Assembly: GCA_013821605.1 (NCBI GenBank)
Contig: JACDGP010000015.1
Location: forward strand, 1 to 62,817
Length of the DNA: 62,817 bases
DNA from: Herpetosiphonaceae bacterium
GTDB lineage: Bacteria; Chloroflexota; Chloroflexia; Chloroflexales; Kallotenuaceae
Reading direction: 5' to 3'
A model generated the notes under the pieces. That model ran no database searches. It worked only from the letters and a program-made list of their open reading frames with translations, and was not told the origin of the DNA. Below, one piece after another: positions 1 to 8,649 of the stretch. Made by a program: the position numbers and the translations under genes. Every line of letters begins with the position of its first letter. Within the stretch, counting starts at the first letter, position 1.

Positions 1-561
1 GGTCAGCACCGTGTCTCCGTTGGGATTCGTCTCCATCTTGACGCCCGTCAGCGGCAAGCCGAACAACAGGAGCGAGCGGTTATAGGTGCTTAAGGCCGGA
101 GCTTGTAAACCATGACCTAGCCAATAGCCCAAGAATGGCCCACAAACATCGCGGTTTGTTGTATCAAAGTGCTGGCAGGTGCCACCCAGCGGATTGCCAT
201 TATTTGGCTCGTTATGCCAGTCGCGGCCCTGCGCCTGGAGCAACTCCGCACCCAAGCGGCCGAGCAGCACATCATAGGGTGCAACGTTCTCGGTATGACG
301 CTCAAAGCGGTTGCGCTCAAACCACTGCGTCTCGTGGGAGGTGTTATCATCCGGGTTGACCTCGGCGTGCGCGTTGATCAGTGGATAGCCAAAGACCGGC
401 AGTCCCCCATTGTTGATCCAATAGTCGCTGAAGCGACCTGCGATACAACTGCTAATGCCAGGAACGGTAGGAAAGCATTGGGCAGCGAGCGGGGCGGCGG
501 CAGCCGGGGACACGACGGCAACGATCAGGGCGACGACGGCGACGAGCAGCGTTCTCTTCAT
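1..561 (-). CDS. Secreted protein, C-terminally cut by window edge
   Basis: Reading the minus strand from an ATG at 561 gives 187 open codons with no stop before the window edge, so the gene continues to the left. Residues 1-26 form a signal peptide (basic start, long Ala/Val core, Ala-rich cleavage region). The mature part carries a pattern common in Chloroflexota secreted proteins: FSDYWINNGGLPVFGYPL, then ETQWFERNRFE and YDVLLGRLG. A GGAGG lies just upstream of the ATG. The family is known mainly as an extracellular module attached to various catalytic domains; the catalytic part, if any, lies outside the window, so no activity can be assigned. Confidence 0.7.
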   Translation of the reverse strand, partial: MKRTLLVAVVALIVAVVSPAAAAPLAAQCFPTVPGISSCIAGRFSDYWINNGGLPVFGYPLINAHAEVNPDDNTSHETQWFERNRFERHTENVAPYDVLLGRLGAELLQAQGRDWHNEPNNGNPLGGTCQHFDTTNRDVCGPFLGYWLGHGLQAPALSTYNRSLLLFGLPLTGVKMETNPNGDTVLT

Positions 562-687
562 AGACCCTCCTTGCAGATAGAGCATCTGGACTCTAGCACA
601 GGCTGCTATCGGGTAGCAACAAGACCTGATAGCTCCTGCACGCCAAGCATTGGTCGCCGCTTTCAGTAGACAAGATGCCTTGGTAGA

Positions 688-1056
688 TTACGTGCCCATA
701 TTTTCCAATCGCTCGCTTGCAATCCTCAGTTCATCCTCTGAAAAAAGCTCGCGCCAAGGCTCTTTTAGAACCAATGCCTCCATCGCAAGATCAAGACGGT
801 GCTCTTTCGCCAACCGTTGTAACCCATCGGTCGGTCCTTTTCTCGCAAGCCACTCCTTGGCCGCCTGCAGACCCCCATCTTTTCTAACTTTCTGGAGGTA
901 GCGGCTCGCCCAGTACTTGAGTTCTTTCCCCCAAACTTGATAGAGCAACAGCATTTCGGTGTGGACTGATCTTCGAGGGTGGACTGCACGATAGCCTCCT
1001 TTTCTTAATGCTTGCGGTACAACAGTGAGAGTGGATACATCTGCATCACTGCTCAT
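688..1056 (-). CDS. Conserved hypothetical protein, 122 aa
   Basis: A small charged protein with no signal peptide or membrane segment. Its C-terminal half (AKEWLARKGPTDGLQRLAK and the following helix ending in LKEPWRELFSEDEL) looks like a well-conserved all-helical domain that I have seen only as unannotated protein. It lies downstream of the TnpB gene on the same strand, about 100 bases past the TnpB stop, beyond the probable right end of that element. No function can be proposed. Confidence 0.55.
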   Translation of the reverse strand: MSSDADVSTLTVVPQALRKGGYRAVHPRRSVHTEMLLLYQVWGKELKYWASRYLQKVRKDGGLQAAKEWLARKGPTDGLQRLAKEHRLDLAMEALVLKEPWRELFSEDELRIASERLENMGT

Positions 1057-1084
1057 TGTCGAAGGATAGGCTGAGAACCATCTT

Positions 1085-1250
1085 GAAAGACATCCTGATT
1101 AACAGTGGCACTCCGCACAAACTTACGTTTGACGGCTACCTGGACCAACCCACCTCAGGGTGAGTTTAACGCCCAGCGGACTTGCCCAGCCCGGTTTAGA
1201 ATGTTGATCGCTGCATTATGGTCGCGGTCAAGCGATAAACCACAACGACA
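1085..1250 (-). ncRNA. Possible omega-RNA / right end of TnpB element
   Basis: TnpB guide RNAs are normally encoded at the 3' end of tnpB and just beyond its stop. Here the minus strand after the stop contains a clear hairpin, CAAAC-GTAA-GTTTG (1118-1131), followed by a short GTGCGGAGTGCC stretch that could be the scaffold end before the guide. The element boundary was not located by comparison with an empty site, so limits are guesses. Confidence 0.3.
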
Positions 1251-2276
1251 GGAGATCCATCGATCATTGAGTGACAACGCCTCGAAGAGATGACCACACT
1301 GCGAGCATATTCTGGAGGTATATGAAGGATCTACCAAACACACCGCCCGGCCAGCTTCTACCGCTTTGCTCTGGAGATGTCGAATCAGATAGCCCCAACT
1401 TGCATCCAAAATACTTTTAGCTAACTTGCGATTGTGGACCATGTAGGTGATATGGAGGTTCTCGCAAGCAATTCGGTCATACTGTTGTATCAAGCTATAG
1501 ACGAGCTTATTATGGAAATCCTTACGCCGGTTGCTGATACGTTTATAGTATCGTTGAAGCTGAAGACGAGCCTTTTGACGATTACTACCATCTAGTTTAC
1601 GACGCGCGACACGCCTTTGGAACACGCGCAACTTGTGCTCTGCCTTACGAAACCAATGTGGGTTCTCGATCTTTTCTCCTTGGCTTGTCACAATCAGTGC
1701 TGTCAGGCCGGCATCAATAGCTATCTCTTGCCCGGTCGCCGGTAGTGGTTGTTGCTCAACCTCACATGCGAAGCACGCGTACCACCATCCCACTTTCCTG
1801 ACCAGTCGCACCGTCTTGATAGTACCTTGGATAGGCCGATGCCAGCGCAACGCCACTCGTCCAATTCCTGAGAGGCGTAGACGACGCCCATCCACCTTAA
1901 AACCGTTCCCATATTCTTTGTAGCCGAAACTATGAAAGCGTGATTGAGATTTGTAACGGGGGTAGCCAGGAGTTTCACCACCTCTGACACGTCGAAAGAA
2001 GGCTTGGAAGGCTTTGTCTACATCAGTGACAACAACTTGGAGGACGTGACTATGCACCTCTGCCGCCCAAGGATTAACATGTCTACGTTCCTTCACCTTC
2101 GCAAGCTGCTCAAACTTACCTATCTGCTCGCCTCGCTCCGCATAAGCTACCTGACGCTCGGATAGGCAATCGTTGTACCAGTGCCGACACGTCTCTAGCA
2201 CCCTCTCAAGCCTCTTTATTTGTGTCTTGGAAGGGTAGACCCTGTATACAAAGGTTTTAAGCAATGATTTTGCCAT
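1155..2276 (-). CDS. tnpB: TnpB, RNA-guided endonuclease of IS200/IS605 type
   Basis: A 373-residue OrfB/TnpB protein. TnpB enzymes are omega-RNA-guided DNA nucleases carried by IS200/IS605 and IS607 elements. The N-terminal OrfB_IS605 region (KTFVYRVYPSKTQIKRLE) is intact. The RuvC site looks complete: D188 in IAIDAGL, E272 in CENLHI, and Asp in LDRDHNAAINIL (350-352). The zinc finger has CSQC (C324, C327) and CRCG (C343, C345), the shorter CxC variant. No TnpA transposase is in the window, so the element is either non-autonomous or kept for the nuclease. It lies just downstream of the tRNA-Asn terminator on the same strand. The start lacks a clear Shine-Dalgarno. Confidence 0.9.
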   Translation of the reverse strand: MAKSLLKTFVYRVYPSKTQIKRLERVLETCRHWYNDCLSERQVAYAERGEQIGKFEQLAKVKERRHVNPWAAEVHSHVLQVVVTDVDKAFQAFFRRVRGGETPGYPRYKSQSRFHSFGYKEYGNGFKVDGRRLRLSGIGRVALRWHRPIQGTIKTVRLVRKVGWWYACFACEVEQQPLPATGQEIAIDAGLTALIVTSQGEKIENPHWFRKAEHKLRVFQRRVARRKLDGSNRQKARLQLQRYYKRISNRRKDFHNKLVYSLIQQYDRIACENLHITYMVHNRKLAKSILDASWGYLIRHLQSKAVEAGRAVCLVDPSYTSRICSQCGHLFEALSLNDRWISCRCGLSLDRDHNAAINILNRAGQVRWALNSP

Positions 2277-2334
2277 CTGAAGTTAGGTAGTACGCACATC
2301 TTGCTGTGGAAGCATTTTCACAAATCACAATATA

Positions 2335-2363
2335 CAAAACAGGAGAGGCACATACCTCTCCTG
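2335..2363 (-). terminator. Rho-independent terminator of tRNA-Asn
   Basis: On the minus strand a perfect 9-bp stem, CAGGAGAGG/CCTCTCCTG with a 6-base loop, is followed by GTTTTGT. It sits directly 3' of the tRNA gene and ends the tRNA transcript before tnpB. Confidence 0.8.
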
Positions 2364-2369
2364 CTCTAC

Positions 2370-2444
2370 TGGCTCCCCGACCAGGACTCGAACCTGGAAC
2401 ACCGCGGTTAACAGCCGCGTGCTCTACCATTGAGCTATCGGGGA
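2370..2444 (-). tRNA. tRNA-Asn (GTT)
   Basis: A full cloverleaf can be drawn on the minus strand: acceptor TCCCCGA/TCGGGGA, D-arm GCTC/GAGC, anticodon stem CGCGG/CCGCG with loop CTGTTAA (anticodon GTT), T-arm CCAGG-TTCGAGT-CCTGG, discriminator G and an encoded CCA end. The asparaginyl-tRNA synthetase gene lies about 3.8 kb away on the other strand. Apparent small reading frames over this stretch are shadows of the tRNA. Confidence 0.97.
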
Positions 2445-2478
2445 ACAACAGGGCGGATTATACAAAGGGATAGTGCGG

Positions 2479-2507
2479 TTGTCAAGCTCGCTAACACTGA
2501 GTATACT
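2479..2507 (+). promoter_or_regulatory. Sigma-70-type promoter of the GT39-like gene
   Basis: TTGTCA (2479-2484) and TATACT (2502-2507) are separated by 17 bases. The predicted transcript start near 2514 is only about 4 bases before the ATG at 2518, so the mRNA would be nearly leaderless. Confidence 0.7.
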
Positions 2508-2517
2508 GCACTCCTTA

Positions 2518-4455
2518 ATGACCACACGCACCCTTTCCCGCCGGCTGGTACCGGTGCTGCTTGCCGCGCTCAGCCTTATGCTTTACCTACTGACGTTGAC
2601 CGGCGTTCATACCTTCGATGCCCTATCCTATATCCGCGATGTCAATGGACGGAGTGGTTTCTTTTTCCATCCCCACCATCTGCTGTATAGCCCAACTGGA
2701 TGGGCCTTCTGGCAACTGTGGCGCGGCGTGGGCTACGCTGGCGACGCAGCAAAACCCCTCGCGGTACTCAATGCCATTGCGGGAACCGTCTGTGGCTGGG
2801 GTCTCTACCGCCTGCTTCTGCGCTTGACCGGCGATACCTGGGCAGCGGTGGTAGCTACTGGGCTGCTCCTATTCAATTATGGGGTCTGGTTTTATTCGGT
2901 CGAGACTGACGTGTATCTGCTGGTGCTCGTCTGGCTCGTGCTGGCTCTCACACTGATCGTCGAGCTCCTCACCGTGCCCCGTCGCCGGACAGTTTGGGCA
3001 CTCGGGGTCGTGGTCGGAATGGCCGCGTTGTATCACCAGGCGAACGCTTTGCTAGGGCTGATTGTTGCGCTTGCGATTGTGATCGCACCCCAGCCATCAA
3101 GGGGGCAGAAGCTGCGCCAGTTCCTGTTGGTAACAGCGCTCGCGGTCGGCATCGTCGCCTTAGGCTACGGCATCGCAGCGCTGGACTTTTATCATTTCCG
3201 CTCGCTCGCGGCGATCCATGACTGGATGCTGTTTTACGTCGAGACCGGCTGGTGGGGTCAAACGACCCGTGGCCGCTGGACTGACTTGGCGGCGGGCCTG
3301 GGCACTAGCATCTCACCCGAGGTCGCGTGGCCATTTTGGGTCGGCATCATTGCTATTCTGCTGACCGGTCTGCCCACTGCGGCGCGGCGTTGGCCGCGCA
3401 TTGTTGCCATCGCTGCCTTGTGGGTCATCATCTATGGTGCCTTCTTTAGCTGGTGGGAAGGTACGACGATCAAGTACTGGATCGGCTCGTTAATGCCTTT
3501 GTGGTTCCTGGTTGGCCTGAGCATTGCCGGTCTGCGACCGCTCCCTATACGGCGCGTCGGTACCGTGCTCGGTGTGCTGGGAGTGGCTCTCCTAGCCTGG
3601 CATAACTGGACGGTGTTGCAGCCGCAGATCGACCCGGCCTTGGATCTCCAGCGCCAATTCTCGGCCAGCATCCGGACGCACTCGGCCCGCGATGATCTGA
3701 TTCTATCGCCGGGCGGGATCATGGAACTGTATTTGCCGTACTACGAGGACCGGCACAACGTCCAAACCCTCACCCAAATGATGCTTACTACGCATGACGA
3801 TGGAGCGGCAGCACTTGGCTTGCTGCATGAGCAGATCGCGCGAGCGTTGCAAGCCGGGTATGGCGTGATCATGGACGATGCCCTGTTCCACCTGCCGCCC
3901 GAGCTTGACCATCGTTACCGATTGCCCCAGGCGCAACTTGATACGTTTTGGCAGCCGTACCACGCCGCACTCGTGCCGGTCGTCCAGGACAAAGGAAGCA
4001 CTTATTTCTGGCGATTACCGTCGGCGAACGAGCGTGCACTGGGCGCAGGGTGGAGCTGGGATTCGTTTGATTGGGGTTGGCAAGCCGCTAATGTATCCAA
4101 TATTGCGTACACCGCCGGGATCTGCTTCGAGCCCCAGTCTGATCCGAATATGCTCAGCCCGGTCGTCAGTCTTGATGCGTCGGCCTTCCATGGCGTGGCC
4201 GTCACAATGCAGACCACTATGGCGCATCAAACCGCGCAGCTGTTCTATGCTGGGAATACGGGCGCGATGGACGACGCTCATTCCGTACAGTGGACGCTGA
4301 AAAACGATGGCCAAAGCCATACCTATACCATTAAACTGTCGTCCACTCATGGTTGGAATGGCACAATTACCCGCCTGCGCCTCGATCCGGTCACGGTGGG
4401 CGATGGCACACCGGCTACCCACACGTGCGTGTCCCAACTGCACATGCTGCCATAA
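2518..4455 (+). CDS. Membrane glycosyltransferase-like protein (GT39/DUF2723 type)
   Basis: A protein of about 645 residues with roughly ten N-terminal membrane segments and a C-terminal extracytoplasmic part from about residue 390. The first membrane segment is followed by an acidic loop (THTFDALSYIRDV-like region containing FDALSYIRDVNG), as expected of polyprenyl-phosphate-sugar-dependent GT-C enzymes that glycosylate lipids or proteins at the outer face of the membrane. The C-terminal part resembles a beta-sandwich. I start at ATG 2518 rather than an upstream ATG at 2473 because 2473 lies upstream of the promoter at 2479-2507. The specific sugar and acceptor cannot be told. Confidence 0.75.
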   Translation: MTTRTLSRRLVPVLLAALSLMLYLLTLTGVHTFDALSYIRDVNGRSGFFFHPHHLLYSPTGWAFWQLWRGVGYAGDAAKPLAVLNAIAGTVCGWGLYRLLLRLTGDTWAAVVATGLLLFNYGVWFYSVETDVYLLVLVWLVLALTLIVELLTVPRRRTVWALGVVVGMAALYHQANALLGLIVALAIVIAPQPSRGQKLRQFLLVTALAVGIVALGYGIAALDFYHFRSLAAIHDWMLFYVETGWWGQTTRGRWTDLAAGLGTSISPEVAWPFWVGIIAILLTGLPTAARRWPRIVAIAALWVIIYGAFFSWWEGTTIKYWIGSLMPLWFLVGLSIAGLRPLPIRRVGTVLGVLGVALLAWHNWTVLQPQIDPALDLQRQFSASIRTHSARDDLILSPGGIMELYLPYYEDRHNVQTLTQMMLTTHDDGAAALGLLHEQIARALQAGYGVIMDDALFHLPPELDHRYRLPQAQLDTFWQPYHAALVPVVQDKGSTYFWRLPSANERALGAGWSWDSFDWGWQAANVSNIAYTAGICFEPQSDPNMLSPVVSLDASAFHGVAVTMQTTMAHQTAQLFYAGNTGAMDDAHSVQWTLKNDGQSHTYTIKLSSTHGWNGTITRLRLDPVTVGDGTPATHTCVSQLHMLP

Positions 4456-4501
4456 ACGCGGAGCGGTGTACAATAGGACCCACGACGAACACGGAGGCAC
4501 G

Positions 4502-4789
4502 ATGGCACTGACACTCGAAGAGGTACAGCACGTCGCCCAGCTCGCGCGGCTGCACTTGGAACGCGACGAACTGGTGAAGATGCAACAGCAACTGTCCGAT
4601 ATTCTTGGCTATGTCGATATGCTGCAAGAAGTGGATGTTACCGGCGTGCCGCCGACCGCCCAGGTGACGGATGTCGTCAATGTGGTGCGCCCCGACGTGG
4701 TCCAACCTTCGTTGCCCGTTGAAGAGGTGCTAGCTGCAGCGCCCAACCGTGAAGGCGACTATTTTAAGGTCAAGCCAGTTTTTGAATAA
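4502..4789 (+). CDS. gatC: Asp/Glu-tRNA amidotransferase subunit C
   Basis: A 95-residue GatC of normal length, with the N-terminal LTLEEVQHVAQLARLHL helix and the usual middle (ILGYVDMLQEVDVTGVPPTA). GatC is the small subunit that holds GatA and GatB together in the amidotransferase converting Glu-tRNA(Gln) or Asp-tRNA(Asn) to the amide forms. An ACGGAGG lies 5 bases before the ATG. gatA and gatB are not adjacent. Because this organism also has asnS 1.5 kb downstream, the complex is probably needed mostly for glutamine. Confidence 0.93.
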   Translation: MALTLEEVQHVAQLARLHLERDELVKMQQQLSDILGYVDMLQEVDVTGVPPTAQVTDVVNVVRPDVVQPSLPVEEVLAAAPNREGDYFKVKPVFE

Positions 4790-4858
4790 CGCCGAGGGTG
4801 TTGCAACAATGTTTCGGCATGGTACGTCGTATGCTCCAGGGATTGGTTAGGAGAGAAC

Positions 4859-5281
4859 ATGATGTACCGCAACAAACAATACGGACGTACCACCATTTAT
4901 ATTGCTCTCGCCGTTGGCGCGATTATTTTTGGTTTCCTCGTCTACGGACTGACTCACGCGATTACCCAGGCGTCGCTAGCACTTGTCGCCGGTACGATGC
5001 TGCTCATCGGCAATGCCCCTGAACTAGTGCGAACCTTGCGACAGCGCGAAATCGGGCTGGCGATGCTCAACACACTGGTCGCGATTGCCTTGCTCAGCTT
5101 CTTCCTGGTGCATTGGCTCGGCTTCATCTTCTATGTGCCGCTGATTGGATCGCTGCTGCTGGCACTACCCCTCACGATGGACCGCGTTGGCGTTGCGCGC
5201 ACCTACCTGGGGGTGGCAAAGGCAGTGATTTTGCAACTGCGCCACTTCATCCGGTTACCAGATTGGCCAAGTACGCGCTAA
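4859..5281 (+). CDS. Small integral membrane protein, unknown function
   Basis: A 140-residue protein with four hydrophobic segments (about 13-33, 38-52, 66-88 and 90-108) and a basic amphipathic C-terminus. AGGAGAG precedes two adjacent ATG codons at 4859 and 4862; the second has better spacing. It is followed at once by a strong terminator, so it ends a transcription unit with gatC 70 bases upstream. No family recognised. Confidence 0.7.
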   Translation: MMYRNKQYGRTTIYIALAVGAIIFGFLVYGLTHAITQASLALVAGTMLLIGNAPELVRTLRQREIGLAMLNTLVAIALLSFFLVHWLGFIFYVPLIGSLLLALPLTMDRVGVARTYLGVAKAVILQLRHFIRLPDWPSTR

Positions 5282-5301
5282 ACTCGCTGCTACCAGCGCT
5301 G

Positions 5302-5334
5302 ATCAGGGGTCCAGACGGACCCCTGATTTCTTTT
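5302..5334 (+). terminator. Rho-independent terminator
   Basis: A perfect 11-bp stem ATCAGGGGTCC/GGACCCCTGAT with an AGAC loop, then TTTCTTTT. It lies 20 bases past the stop of the small membrane protein and argues that the following methyltransferase gene starts after it. Confidence 0.9.
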
Positions 5335-5407
5335 GGATATTGCTTGTTGTTGCCGCCACTTCATACCTATGGCATACTTGCGCGATTATCTAAGGGGTAC
5401 TCATTCC

Positions 5408-6217
5408 ATGCCGCCAATCCCGGCTCATTCCTATACTTGTGTAGAAGACGTGCTCGGCTACTATCTCGCGAACTCGCCACCCGACCATGCATTATGGAAA
5501 ACAATCGAGTGGCGGCTGTTTCGCGAGTATGATTATCCGGCACCGGTGCTTGATCTCGGCTGTGGCGATGGCGTCTTTGCCCGCCTGGTCTTTGACCGGC
5601 CGTTAACCGCTGGCATTGATGTTCTCGCAGGTCGGGTGCGCAAGGCTGGTGCGGCGGGAGCGCATGTGTTACCGGTTACGGGCGATGCCACCACGATGCC
5701 ATTTGCGGCGAACAGCTTTCGCACGGTGTTTAGCGGCTGCGCCATGGAACACGTACCGCCGATGCCCAAGATGTTAGCGGAAATTGCTCGCATCTTGCAG
5801 CCGGGTGGGCAACTCATTACCACGGTGCCAAGCGGGTATTTCAGTGAGTACCTGCAACTCCCAACGTTGCTACGCCGCTGGGGTTGGGAGGCCGGTGCAC
5901 GCTGGTATGGTCGGTTAATTCCACGTCTGCTTACCATGGTTCACTTGTACCATCCCGCACAGTGGCGCATGCTGATGGCCGACGCCGGTCTCGAATTGGT
6001 CGAGGCGCGCCACTTTATGCCTCGCCCAGCCATCGCCTTGTTTGATAAATTAGTGATTATCGGTAACATGTTACAGCCAGTTTTGTGGACAATCCACGGA
6101 ACGAAGCTTCACGACCAGTATGTTCGTTGGATGTACCAGAAGCTGCTGCCATATATGCGAGCGGACGCTCCGACGGGCGGTGCGCTGCTATTGGTCGCGC
6201 GTAAACCCAGGAGCTGA
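5408..6217 (+). CDS. SAM-dependent methyltransferase (type 11)
   Basis: A class I Rossmann methyltransferase of about 269 residues. Motif I is VLDLGCGDGVFARLVF, the acidic/adenine region is GDATTMPF, motif IV is SGCAMEHVP and motif V-VI is ILQPGGQLITTVPSG. It resembles enzymes acting on small molecules, lipids or sugar-lipids rather than RNA. In-frame ATGs exist at 5333, 5369 and 5408; the first lies in the T-tract of the preceding terminator, so I prefer 5408, which has AAGGGG upstream. Its placement among envelope glycosyltransferases suggests, but does not show, a role in glycan or lipid modification. Confidence 0.85.
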   Translation: MPPIPAHSYTCVEDVLGYYLANSPPDHALWKTIEWRLFREYDYPAPVLDLGCGDGVFARLVFDRPLTAGIDVLAGRVRKAGAAGAHVLPVTGDATTMPFAANSFRTVFSGCAMEHVPPMPKMLAEIARILQPGGQLITTVPSGYFSEYLQLPTLLRRWGWEAGARWYGRLIPRLLTMVHLYHPAQWRMLMADAGLELVEARHFMPRPAIALFDKLVIIGNMLQPVLWTIHGTKLHDQYVRWMYQKLLPYMRADAPTGGALLLVARKPRS

Positions 6218-6247
6218 AATGGACCGACTTGGCGCAAAGGAGTCAGT

Positions 6248-7591
6248 GTGACGTTACTTCCGACGACCTATATCAACCAGATCGGGCAGCACGTTGGCGC
6301 AACTGTCACGCTGGCCGGGTGGGTCTACAATAAAACCGAAAAAGGCAAGCTCGTTTTTATCCAACTGCGCGATGGCACGGGCACGATCCAATGTGTCGTG
6401 TTTCGCAAGAATGTCAGCGAAGAGGTCTTTGCTGCGGCCAAAAGCCTGACACAGGAGTCATCGGTCAGGATCACCGGGGGCGTACGCGCGGATGAGCGGG
6501 CACCAAGTGGCTATGAAATTGATGTCACGGCTGTGGAGCCGGTCCATGTCGCTGAGGAGTATCCGATCACGCCTAAAGAGCACGGTACCGAGTTTTTGAT
6601 GGAGCATCGCCACTTGCATGTGCGCTCCGCCAAACAACATGCGTTGCTCAGGATTCGGGCCGAAGTGATCGCTGCGGCCGAAGGCTTTTTGAACGACAAC
6701 GACTTTATTCGCTACGATACACCGATTTTGACCCCGGTCGCGGCTGAGGGCACCACCAATTTGTTCGCGACCCAGTACTTCGATCTCGGCACCGCCTATC
6801 TGGCGCAAACCGGCCAGCTGTATGTCGAATCAGGCATGATGAGCTTTGGCAAGGTGTATTGCTTCGGCCCGACCTTTCGGGCCGAACAGTCCAAGACCCG
6901 CCGCCACCTGACCGAGTTCTGGATGATCGAGCCCGAAATGGCTTTCGCCGATCAAGACGACAACATGGTGCTCCAAGAAAACTTCGTGAGCGCGATTGTG
7001 CAGCGGGTGCTGGCACGACGCTCGGCTGATCTTGCAACACTGGATCGCGATGTCACCGCGCTTGCCAACGTCAAGCCGCCTTTCCCACGCATCAGCTATG
7101 ATGAAGCGGTTGAACGGATTAACGCGGCGGCTGCCACGGGCACCACCGTGCAGCCAGACGACAAGCCGCTGCCAGCGATTATGTGGGGCGAAGATTTTGG
7201 CTCGCCCCACGAAACCTTTCTGGCCGCGCAGTTCGACCGGCCCGTTTTCGTCGTCAACTATCCGACGGCGGTCAAAGCCTTTTACATGCAGCCGGTCGAT
7301 GGACGCCCCGAAGTCGTGCATTGTGCCGATCTGCTGGCGCCCGAAGGCTATGGCGAAATTATTGGCGGCTCGCAGCGCATCCATGATATGCAGCTCCTCG
7401 AAGCGCGCATTCGTGAACACGGCCTCAACCCCGAGCATTACCGCTGGTATCTTGATCTCCGCCGCTACGGCACCGTGCCGCATTCGGGCTTTGGTATGGG
7501 CATCGAGCGCTGCACCGCTTGGATCGCCGGCACCCACCATATTCGCGATACCATTGCGTTTCCGCGCCAGCTTTATCGCATTTATCCATAA
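6248..7591 (+). CDS. asnS: Asparagine--tRNA ligase
   Basis: A 447-residue class IIb aminoacyl-tRNA synthetase. The N-terminal OB-fold anticodon-binding domain (about 15-110, [18 protein letters not shown]) is followed by the catalytic core with motif 2 ([20 protein letters not shown]) and motif 3 ([13 protein letters not shown]). The asparaginyl rather than aspartyl assignment rests on overall similarity, including the YPITPKEHG linker. The start is GTG at 6248, five bases after AAAGGAG. It charges the tRNA-Asn encoded nearby. It is followed after 12 bases by the MoxR gene and probably shares its transcript. Confidence 0.95.
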   Translation: MTLLPTTYINQIGQHVGATVTLAGWVYNKTEKGKLVFIQLRDGTGTIQCVVFRKNVSEEVFAAAKSLTQESSVRITGGVRADERAPSGYEIDVTAVEPVHVAEEYPITPKEHGTEFLMEHRHLHVRSAKQHALLRIRAEVIAAAEGFLNDNDFIRYDTPILTPVAAEGTTNLFATQYFDLGTAYLAQTGQLYVESGMMSFGKVYCFGPTFRAEQSKTRRHLTEFWMIEPEMAFADQDDNMVLQENFVSAIVQRVLARRSADLATLDRDVTALANVKPPFPRISYDEAVERINAAAATGTTVQPDDKPLPAIMWGEDFGSPHETFLAAQFDRPVFVVNYPTAVKAFYMQPVDGRPEVVHCADLLAPEGYGEIIGGSQRIHDMQLLEARIREHGLNPEHYRWYLDLRRYGTVPHSGFGMGIERCTAWIAGTHHIRDTIAFPRQLYRIYP

Positions 7592-7603
7592 CGAGGAGCA
7601 ACT

Positions 7604-8554
7604 GTGACATCACCTCAGACGATTGCTGATCTGGGCAAACAGCTTACGGCCAATGTGGGTCGGGTGATCGTAGGCAAGCAGGCCATGACTGAACTGCTGC
7701 TGGTTGCCATGCTGTGCGAAGGGCACGTGCTTTTGGAAGACGTGCCGGGGACCGGCAAGACAACGATGGCACGTTCGTTGGCACGCTCGTTGGATGCCGA
7801 CTTTACGCGCATTCAATTTACGCCCGATCTGCTGCCATCGGATGTCACAGGGCTCACCTTTTATAATCAAAAAACGAGCGACTTCGAGTTTCGACCGGGA
7901 CCGATCTTTGGGCAGATTGTGCTGGCCGACGAGATCAACCGTGCCACGCCGCGCACACAGTCGGCTTTGCTCGAAGCGATGCAAGAGCGTACTGTTACCT
8001 TGGATGGGGTGACCCACCGGCTACCACGACCCTTCCTGGTGCTGGCTACCCAAAATCCGGTTGAACTGGAGGGCACCTTTCCGCTGCCCGAAGCACAACT
8101 CGACCGTTTCCTGCTCAAGCTCAGTATCGGCTATCCGAGTGCGAATGAGGAAGTCTTTATGCTTGATCGTTTTGACCGAGCCGACCCCCTGAGTGATCTC
8201 CAGCCTGTACTCTCGGCTGCAGCCCTAGTTGCCTTGCAAGCCCAGGTTCCATTGGTAACGGTCGACGAAGTCGTACGCCACTATCTTGTCGCCATCGTGC
8301 GGGCCACGCGCGAAGACCCCGCGATTGCCTTGGGGGCGAGTCCGCGTGGTTCGCTGGCGCTACATCGTACGGCTCAAGCACGGGCCGCTCTGCAGGGTCG
8401 TGATTTTGTTCTGCCCGACGATGTTAAGGCGCTCGCACCTGCCGTTCTAGGTCATCGCCTCATGCTAAACTCGGAAGCCCGCCTCCGTGGGCGGACGGCG
8501 AATACGATTGTTAAGGCGATTTTGGATCGCGTCCCGGTGCCTGTGGAAGGTTGA
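7604..8554 (+). CDS. MoxR-family AAA+ ATPase
   Basis: A 316-residue AAA+ protein of the MoxR class: Walker A GTGKTTMA, Walker B VLADEINRATPRTQSALLEA, sensor 1 FLVLATQNPVE and the C-terminal lid domain with GASPRGSLAL. MoxR ATPases act as chaperones that help assemble or activate protein complexes, often with a VWA/DUF58 partner. No such partner is next door; it follows asnS by 12 bases with GAGGAG before a GTG start. A PP2C phosphatase gene follows but has its own promoter. Confidence 0.92.
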   Translation: MTSPQTIADLGKQLTANVGRVIVGKQAMTELLLVAMLCEGHVLLEDVPGTGKTTMARSLARSLDADFTRIQFTPDLLPSDVTGLTFYNQKTSDFEFRPGPIFGQIVLADEINRATPRTQSALLEAMQERTVTLDGVTHRLPRPFLVLATQNPVELEGTFPLPEAQLDRFLLKLSIGYPSANEEVFMLDRFDRADPLSDLQPVLSAAALVALQAQVPLVTVDEVVRHYLVAIVRATREDPAIALGASPRGSLALHRTAQARAALQGRDFVLPDDVKALAPAVLGHRLMLNSEARLRGRTANTIVKAILDRVPVPVEG

Positions 8555-8577
8555 GCGGATGAGCGGATGGATCTGCG

Positions 8578-8606
8578 TTGCCCGTTACTAGGCACTATGC
8601 TATACT
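8578..8606 (+). promoter_or_regulatory. Sigma-70 promoter with extended -10
   Basis: TTGCCC (8578-8583), a 17-base spacer and TATACT (8601-8606) preceded by TGC. It gives the PP2C gene its own promoter and rules out the longer reading frame that starts inside it. Confidence 0.7.
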
Positions 8607-8649
8607 GCTGCGCCGTACGTCTGGGCAGTGGACCCGTCTAGGAACCGTT

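Noticed and set aside
2257-2448. Small minus-strand reading frame reading ...VPGSSPGRG...
   Set aside because: It is the translation of the tRNA-Asn gene and its terminator.
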